This document shows positions 18,596 through 27,024 of a stretch of DNA of 64,000 nt, one piece after another. The number at the start of each line of letters is the position of its first letter. Within the stretch, counting starts at the first letter, position 1. Source of the stretch: an uncultured Bacillota bacterium (GTDB taxonomy: Bacteria; Bacillota; Clostridia; Peptostreptococcales; Anaerovoracaceae); NCBI GenBank assembly GCA_927441425.1, contig CAKMKG010000007.1, forward strand, positions 62,001-126,000. Reading direction: 5' to 3'. A model generated the notes under the pieces. The model saw only the letters and a program-made list of their open reading frames with translations, did not search any database and was not told where the DNA came from. The position numbers and the translations under genes are program-made.

Positions 18596-18628
18596 ATAAG
18601 CATTGGGTACCCGATACCCAATGCTTAT
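18596..18628 (+). terminator. Perfect 14-bp hairpin inside the decarboxylase operon
   Basis: Arms 18596-18609 and 18615-18628 are perfectly complementary with a 5-base loop, followed by ATTTTAAAG. The weak T-tract suggests partial termination or mRNA processing that sets the ratio of soluble to membrane subunits. Confidence 0.6.
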
Positions 18629-18652
18629 ATTTTAAAGAAAGAAGGGGATAGG

Positions 18653-19786
18653 ATGGATGGTCTTTGGAAGGAGCTCCTTGCGGGAGTTCTAAATCTGGAA
18701 ATGGGACAGGTCATTATGTTCGCTGTAGGCGGCTTACTGATTTACCTAGCAATTGATAAAGAATATGAACCAATGCTTCTGCTCCCAATCGGCTTTGGAG
18801 CAATTTTATGCAATATCCCCCTTTCCTCCGCTGTGGGAGAGGAAGGGTTTTTAACAACTCTGTATAACGCAGGGATTAGAACGGAGCTTTTTCCGGTATT
18901 GATCTTTATCGCCGTAGGTGCGATGATCGACTTTAAACCGCTGATCCAAAATCCGTTCATGCTGTTCTTTGGAGCGGCAGCGCAGTTCGGTATCTTTTTT
19001 ACCATGATGTTCGCCCTCGCAACAGGCTTTTTTGACCTGAAGGAAGCGGCCGCCATCGGGATTATCGGAGCTGCAGACGGACCGACTTCCATTTATGTTG
19101 CCAAGGAATTTGCGCAAAACTACCTTGGACCGATTTCCGTAGCAGCGTACTCGTATATGTCGCTGGTGCCGATCATACAGCCTCCGGTGATCAAGGCTTT
19201 AACCACAAGCAGCGAAAGAAAGATCAGAATGAAATACACACAGGTTGAGGTTCCAAGGATCATAGAGATACTGTTCCCTATTGTGATCACATTGATCGCA
19301 GGAATCATTGCACCCATCAGTGTAGCCCTCATCGGTGCACTGATGTTCGGTAACTTGATCAGAGCCTGCGGCGTTTTGACCAGACTTTCCAATGCAGCGC
19401 AGAATGAACTGGCAAATCTGGTTACGCTGCTTCTTGGAATCACCATTGGCTCCACAATGACAGCAGAAGCATTTTTGAATGTCCAGACGCTCATGATCAT
19501 GGGAATGGGGCTTGTGGCATTTATCTTTGATACTGCAGGTGGAGTACTGTTTGCAAAGCTGTTGAACTTATTTCTACCGACAAAAATTAATCCGATGATC
19601 GGTGCAGCAGGAATCTCTGCATTCCCTATGTCCGGTCGCGTCGTTCAGAAAATGGCTACAAAGGAAGACCCAAACAATTTCATACTGATGCATGCGATGA
19701 GTGCCAATGTAGCAGGTCAGCTTGGTTCCGTCGTAGCGGGAAGCCTGATCCTTGCTTTAGTGCCTGCCGTGCTGGCAGCAATGTAA
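18653..19786 (+). CDS. mmdB: Na+-translocating decarboxylase beta subunit
   Basis: The 377-residue membrane subunit decarboxylates carboxybiotin and couples this to Na+ export. It is hydrophobic throughout, with about nine to eleven helices. Family landmarks are GAMIDFKPLIQNP near the first third, IIGAADGPTSIYVA (the functional Asp region), AYSYMSLVPIIQPP and the C-terminal NPMIGAAGISAFPMSGRV and HAMSANVAGQLGSV. It shares the operon with the carboxyltransferase and biotin-carrier genes, and its start follows an AAAGAAGGGGATAGG ribosome-binding site. Confidence 0.95.
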   Translation: MDGLWKELLAGVLNLEMGQVIMFAVGGLLIYLAIDKEYEPMLLLPIGFGAILCNIPLSSAVGEEGFLTTLYNAGIRTELFPVLIFIAVGAMIDFKPLIQNPFMLFFGAAAQFGIFFTMMFALATGFFDLKEAAAIGIIGAADGPTSIYVAKEFAQNYLGPISVAAYSYMSLVPIIQPPVIKALTTSSERKIRMKYTQVEVPRIIEILFPIVITLIAGIIAPISVALIGALMFGNLIRACGVLTRLSNAAQNELANLVTLLLGITIGSTMTAEAFLNVQTLMIMGMGLVAFIFDTAGGVLFAKLLNLFLPTKINPMIGAAGISAFPMSGRVVQKMATKEDPNNFILMHAMSANVAGQLGSVVAGSLILALVPAVLAAM

Positions 19787-19804
19787 TGAGAAGGAGGAAT
19801 CGAT

Positions 19805-19945
19805 ATGGATATGCAATTGATCGGCGCAGGACTTAAGGTTTCTGCTTTTGGACTGGGCGGAGTATTCGCAGTTCTGATTTTATTCTACTGTGCAACAAAA
19901 ATCATGCTGATGTTTGCCAGAAAATCAGCAAAAAAGGAAGAATGA
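19805..19945 (+). CDS. 46-residue membrane anchor subunit of the decarboxylase (OadG N-terminal-like)
   Basis: ATG 19805 to TGA 19945, preceded by an AGAAGGAGG ribosome-binding site and only 18 bases after the beta-subunit gene. The product has one membrane helix (SAFGLGGVFAVLILFYCATKI) and a basic tail ending SAKKEE. That helix pattern (GLGGVFAVL, then a charged tail) is what starts OadG/MmdD subunits. It probably anchors the complex and acts with the 84-residue protein at 17851 to replace one normal gamma/delta subunit. It is the last gene of the operon before a hairpin. Confidence 0.75.
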   Translation: MDMQLIGAGLKVSAFGLGGVFAVLILFYCATKIMLMFARKSAKKEE

Positions 19946-19996
19946 CAGAATCATTATTATCGCATGAATCTACACTTAGAATACAACAATAAAAAT

Positions 19997-20024
19997 CAAC
20001 CGGGCTTTGTATCAAGTCCGGTTG
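19997..20024 (+). terminator. Hairpin after the decarboxylase operon
   Basis: CAACCGGGCTT pairs with AAGTCCGGTTG through one G-U pair (11 bp), followed by TTCTACTATT. It is a weak-tract terminator for the mmd operon. Confidence 0.6.
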
Positions 20025-20106
20025 TTCTACTATTCAAGAAGAAACTCAAGTATGACTACCGATGGAAAACATTGTTTTCTCGCCATTTATTTACACGACA
20101 TTTTTG

Positions 20107-20135
20107 TTGTAAAAGTGATAGGTTTGAATTATACT
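20107..20135 (+). promoter_or_regulatory. Promoter of coaX-dusB
   Basis: TTGTAA (20107-20112), a 17-bp spacer and TATACT (20130-20135). Confidence 0.65.
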
Positions 20136-20216
20136 ATATTAATCAAATTTGAGAAACAAACAAAAGTGAAAGCAGTCGAAATTAACAAACCGACGAGAAA
20201 CGAAGGGAGAACAGAT

Positions 20217-21011
20217 ATGTTACTTGCATTCGACGTAGGAAACACCAACATAGTATTAGGAGTCTTTAAAGACGGCAATCTGATTCAGAACTGGAGAATG
20301 GAAACGGACAATAACAAAAGTGCTGACGAGTACGGAATGATTATCAATCAGCTTTTTAGCTATGAGGGGTTGAACACCAAAGAAGTAAAGGACGTCATTA
20401 TTTCAACGGTAGTTCCATCGGTACTATACACGTTGCAGCACTTATCGATGAAATATTTCAAAAGACGGGCAATCGTCATCGGACCCGGCATCAAGACGGG
20501 CCTGATTGTTAAGTATGATAACCCAAAGCAGGTCGGAGCAGATAGAGTCGTCAATGCGGTAGCGGCGTTGGATAAATACGGGGGACCGCTGATCATCGTG
20601 GACTTCGGTACTGCAACTACCTTCTGCGCGATCACAGAAAATGCGGAATACTTGGGAGGAACCATTGCGCCTGGTATCAAGATTGCATCGGATGCACTGT
20701 TCGAAAAGACTGCAAAGCTGCCCAAGGTTGAGCTGGAATCTCCGGGTCATGTGATTTGTAAGAATACCATTGAAAGCATGCAGTCCGGCCTGGTTTTTGG
20801 ACATATGGGTATGGTTGATTACATCGTCAGAAAAATGAAGGAAGAATTAAAACAATGCTCCAAAACGGGCAGAGAGCCGAAAGTCGTCGCTACGGGAGGG
20901 CTGGCAACGCTCATTGAGAGTGGCATAGACTGTATCGACTATGTTGATAAGCTATTGACTCTGGAAGGATTGCAAATTATATACGAAAAGAATAAGGGAC
21001 ATAAAGCATGA
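20217..21011 (+). CDS. coaX: Type III pantothenate kinase
   Basis: First step of coenzyme A synthesis: ATP-dependent phosphorylation of pantothenate in the cytosol. The family motifs are DVGNTNIV at the N terminus, [11 protein letters not shown] near the middle, and DFGTATTF. Length is 264 residues. The frame extends upstream to 20007 across the promoter, but conservation starts at [11 protein letters not shown] and a GAAGGGAGAACAG ribosome-binding site precedes 20217. The stop overlaps the dusB start by four bases (ATGA), so the two are translationally coupled. Confidence 0.96.
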   Translation: MLLAFDVGNTNIVLGVFKDGNLIQNWRMETDNNKSADEYGMIINQLFSYEGLNTKEVKDVIISTVVPSVLYTLQHLSMKYFKRRAIVIGPGIKTGLIVKYDNPKQVGADRVVNAVAALDKYGGPLIIVDFGTATTFCAITENAEYLGGTIAPGIKIASDALFEKTAKLPKVELESPGHVICKNTIESMQSGLVFGHMGMVDYIVRKMKEELKQCSKTGREPKVVATGGLATLIESGIDCIDYVDKLLTLEGLQIIYEKNKGHKA

Positions 21012-21976
21012 ACATTGGAAATGTTAAGCTGAAGAATCCTTTTTTTCTGGCACCTCTGGCAGGAATTACGGATGCGCCTTTTCGCAGAATCTGTAAGGAA
21101 CAGGGTGCCGGTCTGGTCTATTCGGAAATGGTGAGTGGAAAAGGGCTCTACTATAATGATAAAGCCACAGAAAGACTTCTCCGGGTCTATGAGGATGAAA
21201 AACCTGTGGCCTTTCAGATTTTCGGCTCCGAGCCGGAAATCATTGGATTTACGGCAAAAAAGCTGGATGACAGGGAAAATTGCATCCTGGATATCAATAT
21301 GGGGTGTCCTGTGCCAAAGGTGGTCAGAAATGGAGAAGGTTCTGCGCTTTTGAAGGATCCCAAGCTGGTCTCTGACATCGTCGCTGCGGCTGTGGCAAAC
21401 ACCGGAAAACCTGTTACGGCTAAGATCCGCATTGGGTGGGATGCGGACAGCATCAATGCAGTTGAAATTGCAAAAGCGGTTGAGGCTGCTGGTGCCAGTG
21501 CGATAGGAGTTCACGGAAGAACCCGGGACCAATATTATTCGGGGAAAGCGGACTGGGATGTAATTCGAAAAGTGAAAAAAGCAGTTTCAATCCCGGTAAT
21601 CGCAAACGGAGATGTGTTTTCAGGTCAGGATGCCGTGAGATTGAAGGATAAAACAGGCTGTGATTTTGTAATGATCGCAAGAGGATCCCTAGGAAATCCA
21701 TGGATATTCAGAGAGGCGCTTGCGTTATGGGAAGGCCGTCCAACTCCGCCCCCGCCAGAATTAAGAGAAAAAGTGGAATTGATCATAAAGCACTTTGATT
21801 TGTTGCTGGAAGAAAAGGGAGAATATGCAGCAGTAAGAGAGATGAGAAAGCATGCAGGCTGGTATTTGAAGGGCATACCGGGTTCCGCAGGGCTAAGACG
21901 GCAGTTGAATACGATAATAAGGGCTGATGTGATGAAGGAGACAATCGCTGCGTTAGAGACATACACAAAGGCCTAG
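21008..21976 (+). CDS. dusB: tRNA-dihydrouridine synthase (DusB type)
   Basis: FMN-dependent enzyme that reduces specific uridines in tRNA. A TIM barrel carries [12 protein letters not shown] at the N terminus, the [11 protein letters not shown] motif with the active-site cysteine, [22 protein letters not shown] and [10 protein letters not shown]. The C-terminal helical domain follows from about residue 240. Length is 322 residues. It overlaps coaX by four bases and is followed by a repeat-rich gap before greA. Confidence 0.94.
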   Translation: MNIGNVKLKNPFFLAPLAGITDAPFRRICKEQGAGLVYSEMVSGKGLYYNDKATERLLRVYEDEKPVAFQIFGSEPEIIGFTAKKLDDRENCILDINMGCPVPKVVRNGEGSALLKDPKLVSDIVAAAVANTGKPVTAKIRIGWDADSINAVEIAKAVEAAGASAIGVHGRTRDQYYSGKADWDVIRKVKKAVSIPVIANGDVFSGQDAVRLKDKTGCDFVMIARGSLGNPWIFREALALWEGRPTPPPPELREKVELIIKHFDLLLEEKGEYAAVREMRKHAGWYLKGIPGSAGLRRQLNTIIRADVMKETIAALETYTKA

Positions 21977-21980
21977 GTGA

Positions 21981-22000
21981 TCGATATATCATGTTTACAG
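21981..22000 (+). repeat. 20-bp direct repeat, left copy
   Basis: Begins TCGATATATC and is identical to 22157-22176. It lies five bases after the dusB stop and contains TTTACA, the same hexamer that serves as the greA -35 in the right copy. Confidence 0.85.
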
Positions 22001-22019
22001 CCTGTCGCCCAACTGTTAA

Positions 22020-22109
22020 AACGGGCCGGAAATGTACCCTGCCCCGTTGAAACGCATAGTGGTAAGAAAATTCTCTACAGTCGAGAATTTTCTGCGGATG
22101 CGTTATAAC
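22020..22109 (+). repeat. Two-hairpin dispersed repeat, copy A
   Basis: The first hairpin pairs AACGGG (22020-22025) with CCCGTT (22043-22048). The second unit (22046-22109, 64 bases) has near-complementary 12-base ends GTTGAAACGCAT/ATGCGTTATAAC around an inner 11-bp stem, AGAAAATTCTC with GAGAATTTTCT. Copy B lies at 50256-50340. Hand alignment gives 53 of 64 identical positions in the second unit, with a compensatory C-G to A-T change in the inner stem. Confidence 0.85.
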
Positions 22110-22156
22110 GAACGTTCGATTTTATGGCTTTTAAGCGGCTTTGCCGCAAGGAGCGT

Positions 22157-22176
22157 TCGATATATCATGTTTACAG
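22157..22176 (+). repeat. 20-bp direct repeat, right copy
   Basis: Identical to 21981-22000. It supplies the -35 hexamer of the greA promoter and the left arm of the ATATCATGT/ACATGATAT palindrome. Confidence 0.85.
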
Positions 22177-22198
22177 ATAACTGATTACATGATATAAT
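22162..22198 (+). promoter_or_regulatory. greA promoter overlapped by an inverted repeat
   Basis: TTTACA (22170-22175), a 17-bp spacer and TATAAT (22193-22198). The 9-base arms ATATCATGT (22162-22170) and ACATGATAT (22187-22195) frame the -35 and run into the -10, as an operator or cruciform would. A TGCGC/GCGCA hairpin follows at about 22200-22216. Confidence 0.65.
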
Positions 22199-22265
22199 AT
22201 TGCGCATACGAGCGCATCTTTCAGGCAAATAGCCCCTATTTTTAAAACAAAAGGAGATCATTGAT

Positions 22266-22739
22266 ATGGCAGAAGAAATGCTGTTAACAAAAGAAGGTTA
22301 TGAAAAAATAGTAGCAGAGCACGAAGAATTGGTTACGGTAAGACGAAAGGAAGTTGCTGAAAGAATCAAGGAGGCAATCTCTTATGGGGATATCTCTGAA
22401 AACTCCGAATATGACTCGGCAAAAAATGAGCAGGCGGAACTGGAAGAGCGAATCAATAAATTAGAAAATATGTTGCGCAAAGCAAAGATCATAGATGAAT
22501 CGACCATGTCCAACGATCGCGTTGGAATAGGTCTCAAGGTACGAGTAACGGAGTTGGAGTCAAAGGAGACCATGGAATTTGCCATCGTCGGATCTACGGA
22601 AGCAGATCCTTTTAAAGGGAAGATTTCAAATGAATCTTTGGTGGGAGCAGCCCTCATCGGTAAAATGGTAGATGAGGTTGCAGAGGTACAGGTACCTGAC
22701 GGAGTCGTTAGCTACAAGGTATTAGAAATCTGGAAGTAG
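22266..22739 (+). CDS. greA: Transcription elongation factor GreA
   Basis: Binds the RNA polymerase secondary channel and stimulates cleavage of backtracked RNA. The N-terminal coiled coil (residues 1-75) has the conserved loop GDISENSEYDSAKNEQ with the catalytic acidic pair. The C-terminal FKBP-like domain contains VGSTEADP and ISNESLVGAALIGK. Length is 157 residues, as usual. An AAAGGAGATC ribosome-binding site precedes the start. It is 25 bases from lysS, a conserved greA-lysS pair in Firmicutes. Confidence 0.97.
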   Translation: MAEEMLLTKEGYEKIVAEHEELVTVRRKEVAERIKEAISYGDISENSEYDSAKNEQAELEERINKLENMLRKAKIIDESTMSNDRVGIGLKVRVTELESKETMEFAIVGSTEADPFKGKISNESLVGAALIGKMVDEVAEVQVPDGVVSYKVLEIWK

Positions 22740-22764
22740 AGATAGATAGGAAAGAGGAATGATT

Positions 22765-24291
22765 ATGAGTACAGAAGACAACAGCCAGACGCAAGCAGTG
22801 AATGAAGCGGAAACAGAAGTTGAAATTTCTGAGGAGAGTTTAAACGAACTCAGGCTCGTTCGAAGGGAAAAGCTTAAAAAGCTTCAGGAAATGGGTAGAA
22901 ATCCATTCCTGGTCGAGACTTGGGATGTAAAAAATTTCAGCAAGGATATCAAGGATAACTTTGAACAAATGGAAGGCAAGGAAGTAACCTGTGCCGGAAG
23001 AATCATGGCCAAACGTCAGATGGGAAAAGCTTCCTTTATTGATATTCAGGATAAACAGAGCAGAATTCAGTGCTATGTCAGACAAGATGCAATTACGCCT
23101 GAGGAGTATGAAATTTTCCTTACCTATGATATCGGTGATATCGTTGGTGTTATTGGAGAAGTCTTCAAAACGAGACACGGCGAGATTTCTGTAAAGGTAC
23201 AAGAGCTGAAGCTTCTATCAAAATCCCTCCAAATTCTGCCCAATAAATTCCAAGGCTTAAAGGATCAGGACATCCGATACAGACAGAGATATGTGGATCT
23301 CATCATGAATCCGGAAGTAAGAGAAACCTTTATTCTCCGCACCAAGATGCTCAAGGAGATTAAAAAATTCATGGAAGGGAGAGACTTCCTGGAAGTAGAT
23401 ACACCAATTCTGACCACCATCGCCGGCGGTGCCAATGCAAGACCTTTTGTAACTCACCATAATACCCTTGACATTGACATGAAGCTGCGTATTTCCAATG
23501 AGCTTTATCTGAAGAGATTGATTGTCGGCGGCTTTGATAGAGTTTATGAAATGGGAAAGATGTTCCGTAACGAAGGAATGGATAGAAACCATAATCCTGA
23601 ATTTACTTCTATGGAGCTCTATCAGGCTTATGGAAACATGGAAGACATGGAAGACATTACAGAAAATATGATCGCCACCATGGCGCAAAATGTTTTGGGA
23701 ACCATGGTGATCGAATATCAGGGAAAAACATTTGACCTGACGCCTCCATGGGAGAGACTAACCATGCAGGATGCCGTAAAAAAATGGGTCGGAGAAGACT
23801 TTGACAAGATCAATACCGATGAAGAAGCAAGAGCAGTGGCGAAAAAGCATCACCTTGAGGATGTGGAGAAAATGACCAGAGGCCATGTCATCTGTGCTTT
23901 GTTTGAAGAACACTGTGAAGAGTATCTTGACGGACCAGTCTTCATTACAGGACATCCCGTGGAAGTATCGCCTCTTGCAAAGAGAGATCCGAAGGATCCG
24001 AGAATTACAAGAAGGTTTGAAGCATATATCAACACCTGGGAAATCGCAAATGCATTTTCCGAACTGAATGATCCAATCGATCAGTATCAGAGATTCAAGG
24101 AACAGCAGGCACAGCTGGAGGGCGGCGATGACGAGGCTCATCCGATGGACGAGGATTTCGTCAACGCACTGGAAGTAGGACTTCCTCCCACAGGCGGACT
24201 GGGAATTGGTGTAGATAGAGTGATTATGCTGCTGACGAATGCGGCATCGATTAGGGATATTATACTATTCCCTACCATGAAGCCTCTCTAG
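22765..24291 (+). CDS. lysS: Lysyl-tRNA synthetase, class II
   Basis: Charges tRNA-Lys. The N-terminal OB-fold anticodon domain (about 60-180, with [19 protein letters not shown]) is followed by the class II catalytic domain. Motif 2 is in [15 protein letters not shown] and motif 3 is [12 protein letters not shown]. The 508-residue length is normal. An ATG six bases upstream sits against the AGAGGA ribosome-binding site, so 22765 with six-base spacing is preferred. It has a Glu-rich N-terminal extension of about 35 residues. It is probably co-transcribed with greA. Confidence 0.97.
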   Translation: MSTEDNSQTQAVNEAETEVEISEESLNELRLVRREKLKKLQEMGRNPFLVETWDVKNFSKDIKDNFEQMEGKEVTCAGRIMAKRQMGKASFIDIQDKQSRIQCYVRQDAITPEEYEIFLTYDIGDIVGVIGEVFKTRHGEISVKVQELKLLSKSLQILPNKFQGLKDQDIRYRQRYVDLIMNPEVRETFILRTKMLKEIKKFMEGRDFLEVDTPILTTIAGGANARPFVTHHNTLDIDMKLRISNELYLKRLIVGGFDRVYEMGKMFRNEGMDRNHNPEFTSMELYQAYGNMEDMEDITENMIATMAQNVLGTMVIEYQGKTFDLTPPWERLTMQDAVKKWVGEDFDKINTDEEARAVAKKHHLEDVEKMTRGHVICALFEEHCEEYLDGPVFITGHPVEVSPLAKRDPKDPRITRRFEAYINTWEIANAFSELNDPIDQYQRFKEQQAQLEGGDDEAHPMDEDFVNALEVGLPPTGGLGIGVDRVIMLLTNAASIRDIILFPTMKPL

Positions 24292-24596
24292 GCTTGCTTA
24301 AAGGCTTGCTGCTCGTCCTGCGTTCGGTGCTCACGTACGGGAAGTACGTTCCGCTCTCACTTAGGCCGTGCGCCTAGCTGTGAACAATTTTATCTGCGCC
24401 TTTGGGAATAGAGGTTGACCGCGAAAACTTATCCGGCGACTGTGAAATTAAAAGCATAGAGTGCCTTCGGAGACAGAACACGATCTGCACCTTTGTTGCA
24501 AATTACCCACTGCAATGAATAAAAATAGAAATAATTTGGGAAAGTTTGCTTCTGCAAACTTTCTTTTTGAATAGTAACGTAAAGAGGAGATTGAAG
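24292..24596 (+). other. Repeat- and hairpin-rich region between lysS and asnS
   Basis: No gene is visible. AGGCTTGCT is repeated directly at the start. ACGTAC-gggaa-GTACGT and TAGGC-cgtgc-GCCTA form two small GC-rich hairpins within about 24340-24375. The rest (24400-24540) has no clear structure. The composition and staggered stems suggest an intergenic repeat of a type found in several clostridial genomes, judged from memory only. No T-box (GGTGGNACCGCG) is present despite the position in front of a synthetase gene. Confidence 0.45.
24541..24569 (+). terminator. Terminator ahead of asnS
   Basis: AAAGTTTGC pairs with GCAAACTTT around ttct, followed by CTTTTT. It ends transcripts from lysS or acts as an attenuator in the asnS leader; the asnS ribosome-binding site lies only about 10 bases further on. 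Confidence 0.75.
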
Positions 24597-25991
24597 ATGA
24601 AGGATATTCAGTTGAAACAGCTCTATGGCAGCATGGAGCAGTATGCAGGAAAGGAAGTCGTCATTCGAGGCTGGGTCAGAACAAACAGAAGCTCGAACAA
24701 GTTTGGTTTCGTTGAAATCAATGACGGCAGCTATTTTAAATCAGTACAGGTTGTCTATGAAGAAGAAAATCTCAAGAACTATGATCAAATTGCCAAAGCA
24801 CCTATATCAGCGGCACTTTGCGTAATCGGGGAGCTTGTTTTGACGCCGGAAGCCAAGCAGCCTTTTGAAATCAAGGCAAAGGAGGTCATCGTAGAGGCAG
24901 ACTCCGAGGCGGACTACCCTCTTCAGAAAAAGCGGCACAGTCTGGAATTCCTAAGAGAGATTGCGCATTTACGACCGAGAAGCAATACCTTCTCTGCGGT
25001 GTTCAGAGTGAGATCTCTGGCTGCTTATGCCATTCATCAGTTCTTTCAGGAGAATAATTTTGTTTATGTGCATACCCCCATCATCACGGGAAGTGATGCG
25101 GAGGGAGCCGGAGAAATGTTCCGGGTCACTACCCTGGATATGGACAAGCCGCCGAGAACGGAAGACGGTAAAATAGATTACACTCAGGATTTCTTCGGAA
25201 AGGAAACAAACCTAACTGTAAGCGGCCAGCTTGAGGCGGAAACCTTTGCACTGGCATTCCGGAATGTCTATACCTTCGGACCAACCTTCCGTGCAGAAAA
25301 CTCCAATACGGCCAGGCATGCTTCGGAATTCTGGATGATCGAGCCGGAGGTAGCCTTTGCCGACATCAACGACAATATGGAACTTGCGGAAAGTATGATC
25401 AAGTATATTATTAACTATATTCTGAAAAATGCACCGGAGGAGATGAAGTTCTTCAACGAGTTTATCGACAAAGGGCTGCTGGACAGGCTGAATAATATTG
25501 TCAGCAATGATTTTGCAAAAGTTACCTATACGGAAGCTGTTGAGCTGCTGAAAAAATCCGGCAAGGATTTCCAGTTCCCGGTAGAATGGGGGATTGACCT
25601 TCAGACCGAGCACGAACGATATATTACGGAAGAAATCTTTAAAAAGCCTGTATTTGTAACGGACTATCCGAAGGATATCAAGGCATTTTATATGCGCATG
25701 AATGAGGATGGGAAAACGGTAGCGGCGATGGACCTTCTGGTTCCGGGCGTCGGTGAAATCATCGGGGGAAGCCAGAGAGAAGAACGGTATGATAACCTGG
25801 TTTCAAGGATCAAGGAACTTGGCCTCAATGAGGCGGATTACTGGTGGTATCTGGATCTGAGGAAGTACGGCGGAGTAAAGCACGCAGGCTACGGACTGGG
25901 CTTTGAAAGAATCATCATGTACATTACCGGTATGAGCAATATCAGGGATGTGCAGCCGTTCCCAAGGACACCAAAGACAGCCGAATTTTAG
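24597..25991 (+). CDS. asnS: Asparaginyl-tRNA synthetase
   Basis: Charges tRNA-Asn. An N-terminal OB-fold ([21 protein letters not shown]) precedes the class II catalytic core. The core includes [36 protein letters not shown] and motif 3 [13 protein letters not shown]. Length is 464 residues. The frame is open to 24546 through the terminator hairpin, but the conserved start [10 protein letters not shown] at 24597 has an AAAGAGGAGATTGAAG ribosome-binding site. The gene is followed 11 bases later by a pair of Gate-domain membrane genes, so the three may form one unit. Confidence 0.96.
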   Translation: MKDIQLKQLYGSMEQYAGKEVVIRGWVRTNRSSNKFGFVEINDGSYFKSVQVVYEEENLKNYDQIAKAPISAALCVIGELVLTPEAKQPFEIKAKEVIVEADSEADYPLQKKRHSLEFLREIAHLRPRSNTFSAVFRVRSLAAYAIHQFFQENNFVYVHTPIITGSDAEGAGEMFRVTTLDMDKPPRTEDGKIDYTQDFFGKETNLTVSGQLEAETFALAFRNVYTFGPTFRAENSNTARHASEFWMIEPEVAFADINDNMELAESMIKYIINYILKNAPEEMKFFNEFIDKGLLDRLNNIVSNDFAKVTYTEAVELLKKSGKDFQFPVEWGIDLQTEHERYITEEIFKKPVFVTDYPKDIKAFYMRMNEDGKTVAAMDLLVPGVGEIIGGSQREERYDNLVSRIKELGLNEADYWWYLDLRKYGGVKHAGYGLGFERIIMYITGMSNIRDVQPFPRTPKTAEF

Positions 25992-26002
25992 AAGGAGCAG
26001 CT

Positions 26003-26437
26003 ATGAATTTGTTTGCAGCAACCATCAGAGACGGAGCAATAAAAGGAGTAAAAACCGCAGTCATGCTGCTGAAAATTGTATTGCCCATATACGCTGTCGT
26101 GGTTTTCGTCAAGTATTCGCCGATTATGCCTTTTTTGCAGGAGATCTTCTCTCCTGCCATGAGATTTTTTCATTTACCGGGGGACGGGATCGTACCGCTC
26201 ATTACCGGGATGCTTACCGATGAATACGCAACCATTGCAGTAATGAGTACCTTTGACTTTACTACTGCGCAAATCACCACCATCGCAATGATTGTACTGG
26301 TTGCCCACTCGATCCCTGTTGAATCAGCCATCGCGCAGAAGATCGGAATGTCAGCGGCCAAATTTACGGTTTTCCGCATTTTGTCCGCCATTGCTGTAGG
26401 AATATTTGTTGGATGGATCGGAGGGCTGATCGGATGA
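26003..26437 (+). CDS. Gate-domain (nucleoside-recognition) membrane protein A
   Basis: A 144-residue integral membrane protein with about four helices. It resembles the nucleoside-recognition (Gate) domain found in SpmA/SpmB, FeoB and nucleoside transporters, with PLITGMLTDEYATIAVMSTF in the middle. Its start follows AGAAGGAGCAGCT, 11 bases after asnS, and its stop overlaps the next gene by four bases. The two small halves probably assemble into one transporter or gate. The substrate is unknown. Confidence 0.7.
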   Translation: MNLFAATIRDGAIKGVKTAVMLLKIVLPIYAVVVFVKYSPIMPFLQEIFSPAMRFFHLPGDGIVPLITGMLTDEYATIAVMSTFDFTTAQITTIAMIVLVAHSIPVESAIAQKIGMSAAKFTVFRILSAIAVGIFVGWIGGLIG

Positions 26438-26895
26438 GTGCATCTTACGGAGTAATTCTCCATGAGATCTTTTTCGGCTGTATTTCTACTGCACTGAACA
26501 TGCTGAAAATATTGATTCCACTGATGATCATCGTGGAAATCCTTATGGTGTATCATGTAATGGAAAAGGTGGCGGATAGACTTAACTTTTTAGCAGGCGC
26601 ATTGGGTATGCAGAAGCAGTCCATCTTTCCGTTGCTTGTGGGCGTTGTCATGGGGGTTACCTACGGGGCCGGCACCTTGATTGAGATCAACCGAAGGACC
26701 CCGATTCCCAAGGGGGACTATGTTCTCATAGGAATATTTATGTTTCTTTGCCACGGCATTATAGAGACGGCGTTCATCTTCGGAGTGGCGGGTGCGAACA
26801 TACTTGCTATTACTGTCGGCAGGCTTGCCATAGCCTTTCTTGTTACAGCGATAGCAGCTAGACTGCCGGCTTTTCAGAGGATGAAGGAGGATTAA
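26434..26895 (+). CDS. Gate-domain (nucleoside-recognition) membrane protein B
   Basis: A 153-residue partner of the preceding gene, starting at the overlapping ATGA. It has four or five helices and a conserved loop VVMGVTYGAGTLIEINRRT followed by HGIIETAFIFGVAGANI, as in Gate-domain proteins. The two-gene arrangement parallels spmA-spmB, but these proteins are shorter and I do not claim a role in sporulation. Confidence 0.7.
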   Translation: MSASYGVILHEIFFGCISTALNMLKILIPLMIIVEILMVYHVMEKVADRLNFLAGALGMQKQSIFPLLVGVVMGVTYGAGTLIEINRRTPIPKGDYVLIGIFMFLCHGIIETAFIFGVAGANILAITVGRLAIAFLVTAIAARLPAFQRMKED

Positions 26896-26958
26896 ATTGC
26901 AACGGTTTTTACCTGGAAACGGAGGTTTGGACAGGTCGAAACCGATTTGCTATTTCGT

Positions 26959-26987
26959 TTGCTATTTCAAAAAAAAAATGATATACT
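26959..26987 (+). promoter_or_regulatory. Promoter of the EF-G-like gene
   Basis: TTGCTA (26959-26964), a 17-bp spacer rich in A, and TATACT (26982-26987). Confidence 0.65.
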
Positions 26988-27024
26988 GGTTCCACTATAT
27001 GAAAAAAATATGGGAGGTCTGAAC

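Noticed and set aside
24292-24596. T-box riboswitch in front of asnS
   Set aside because: The position and the terminator at 24541 are suggestive, and GAGGTTGACCGCG vaguely resembles a T-box, but the required TGGNACCG core is absent and no specifier stem is seen.
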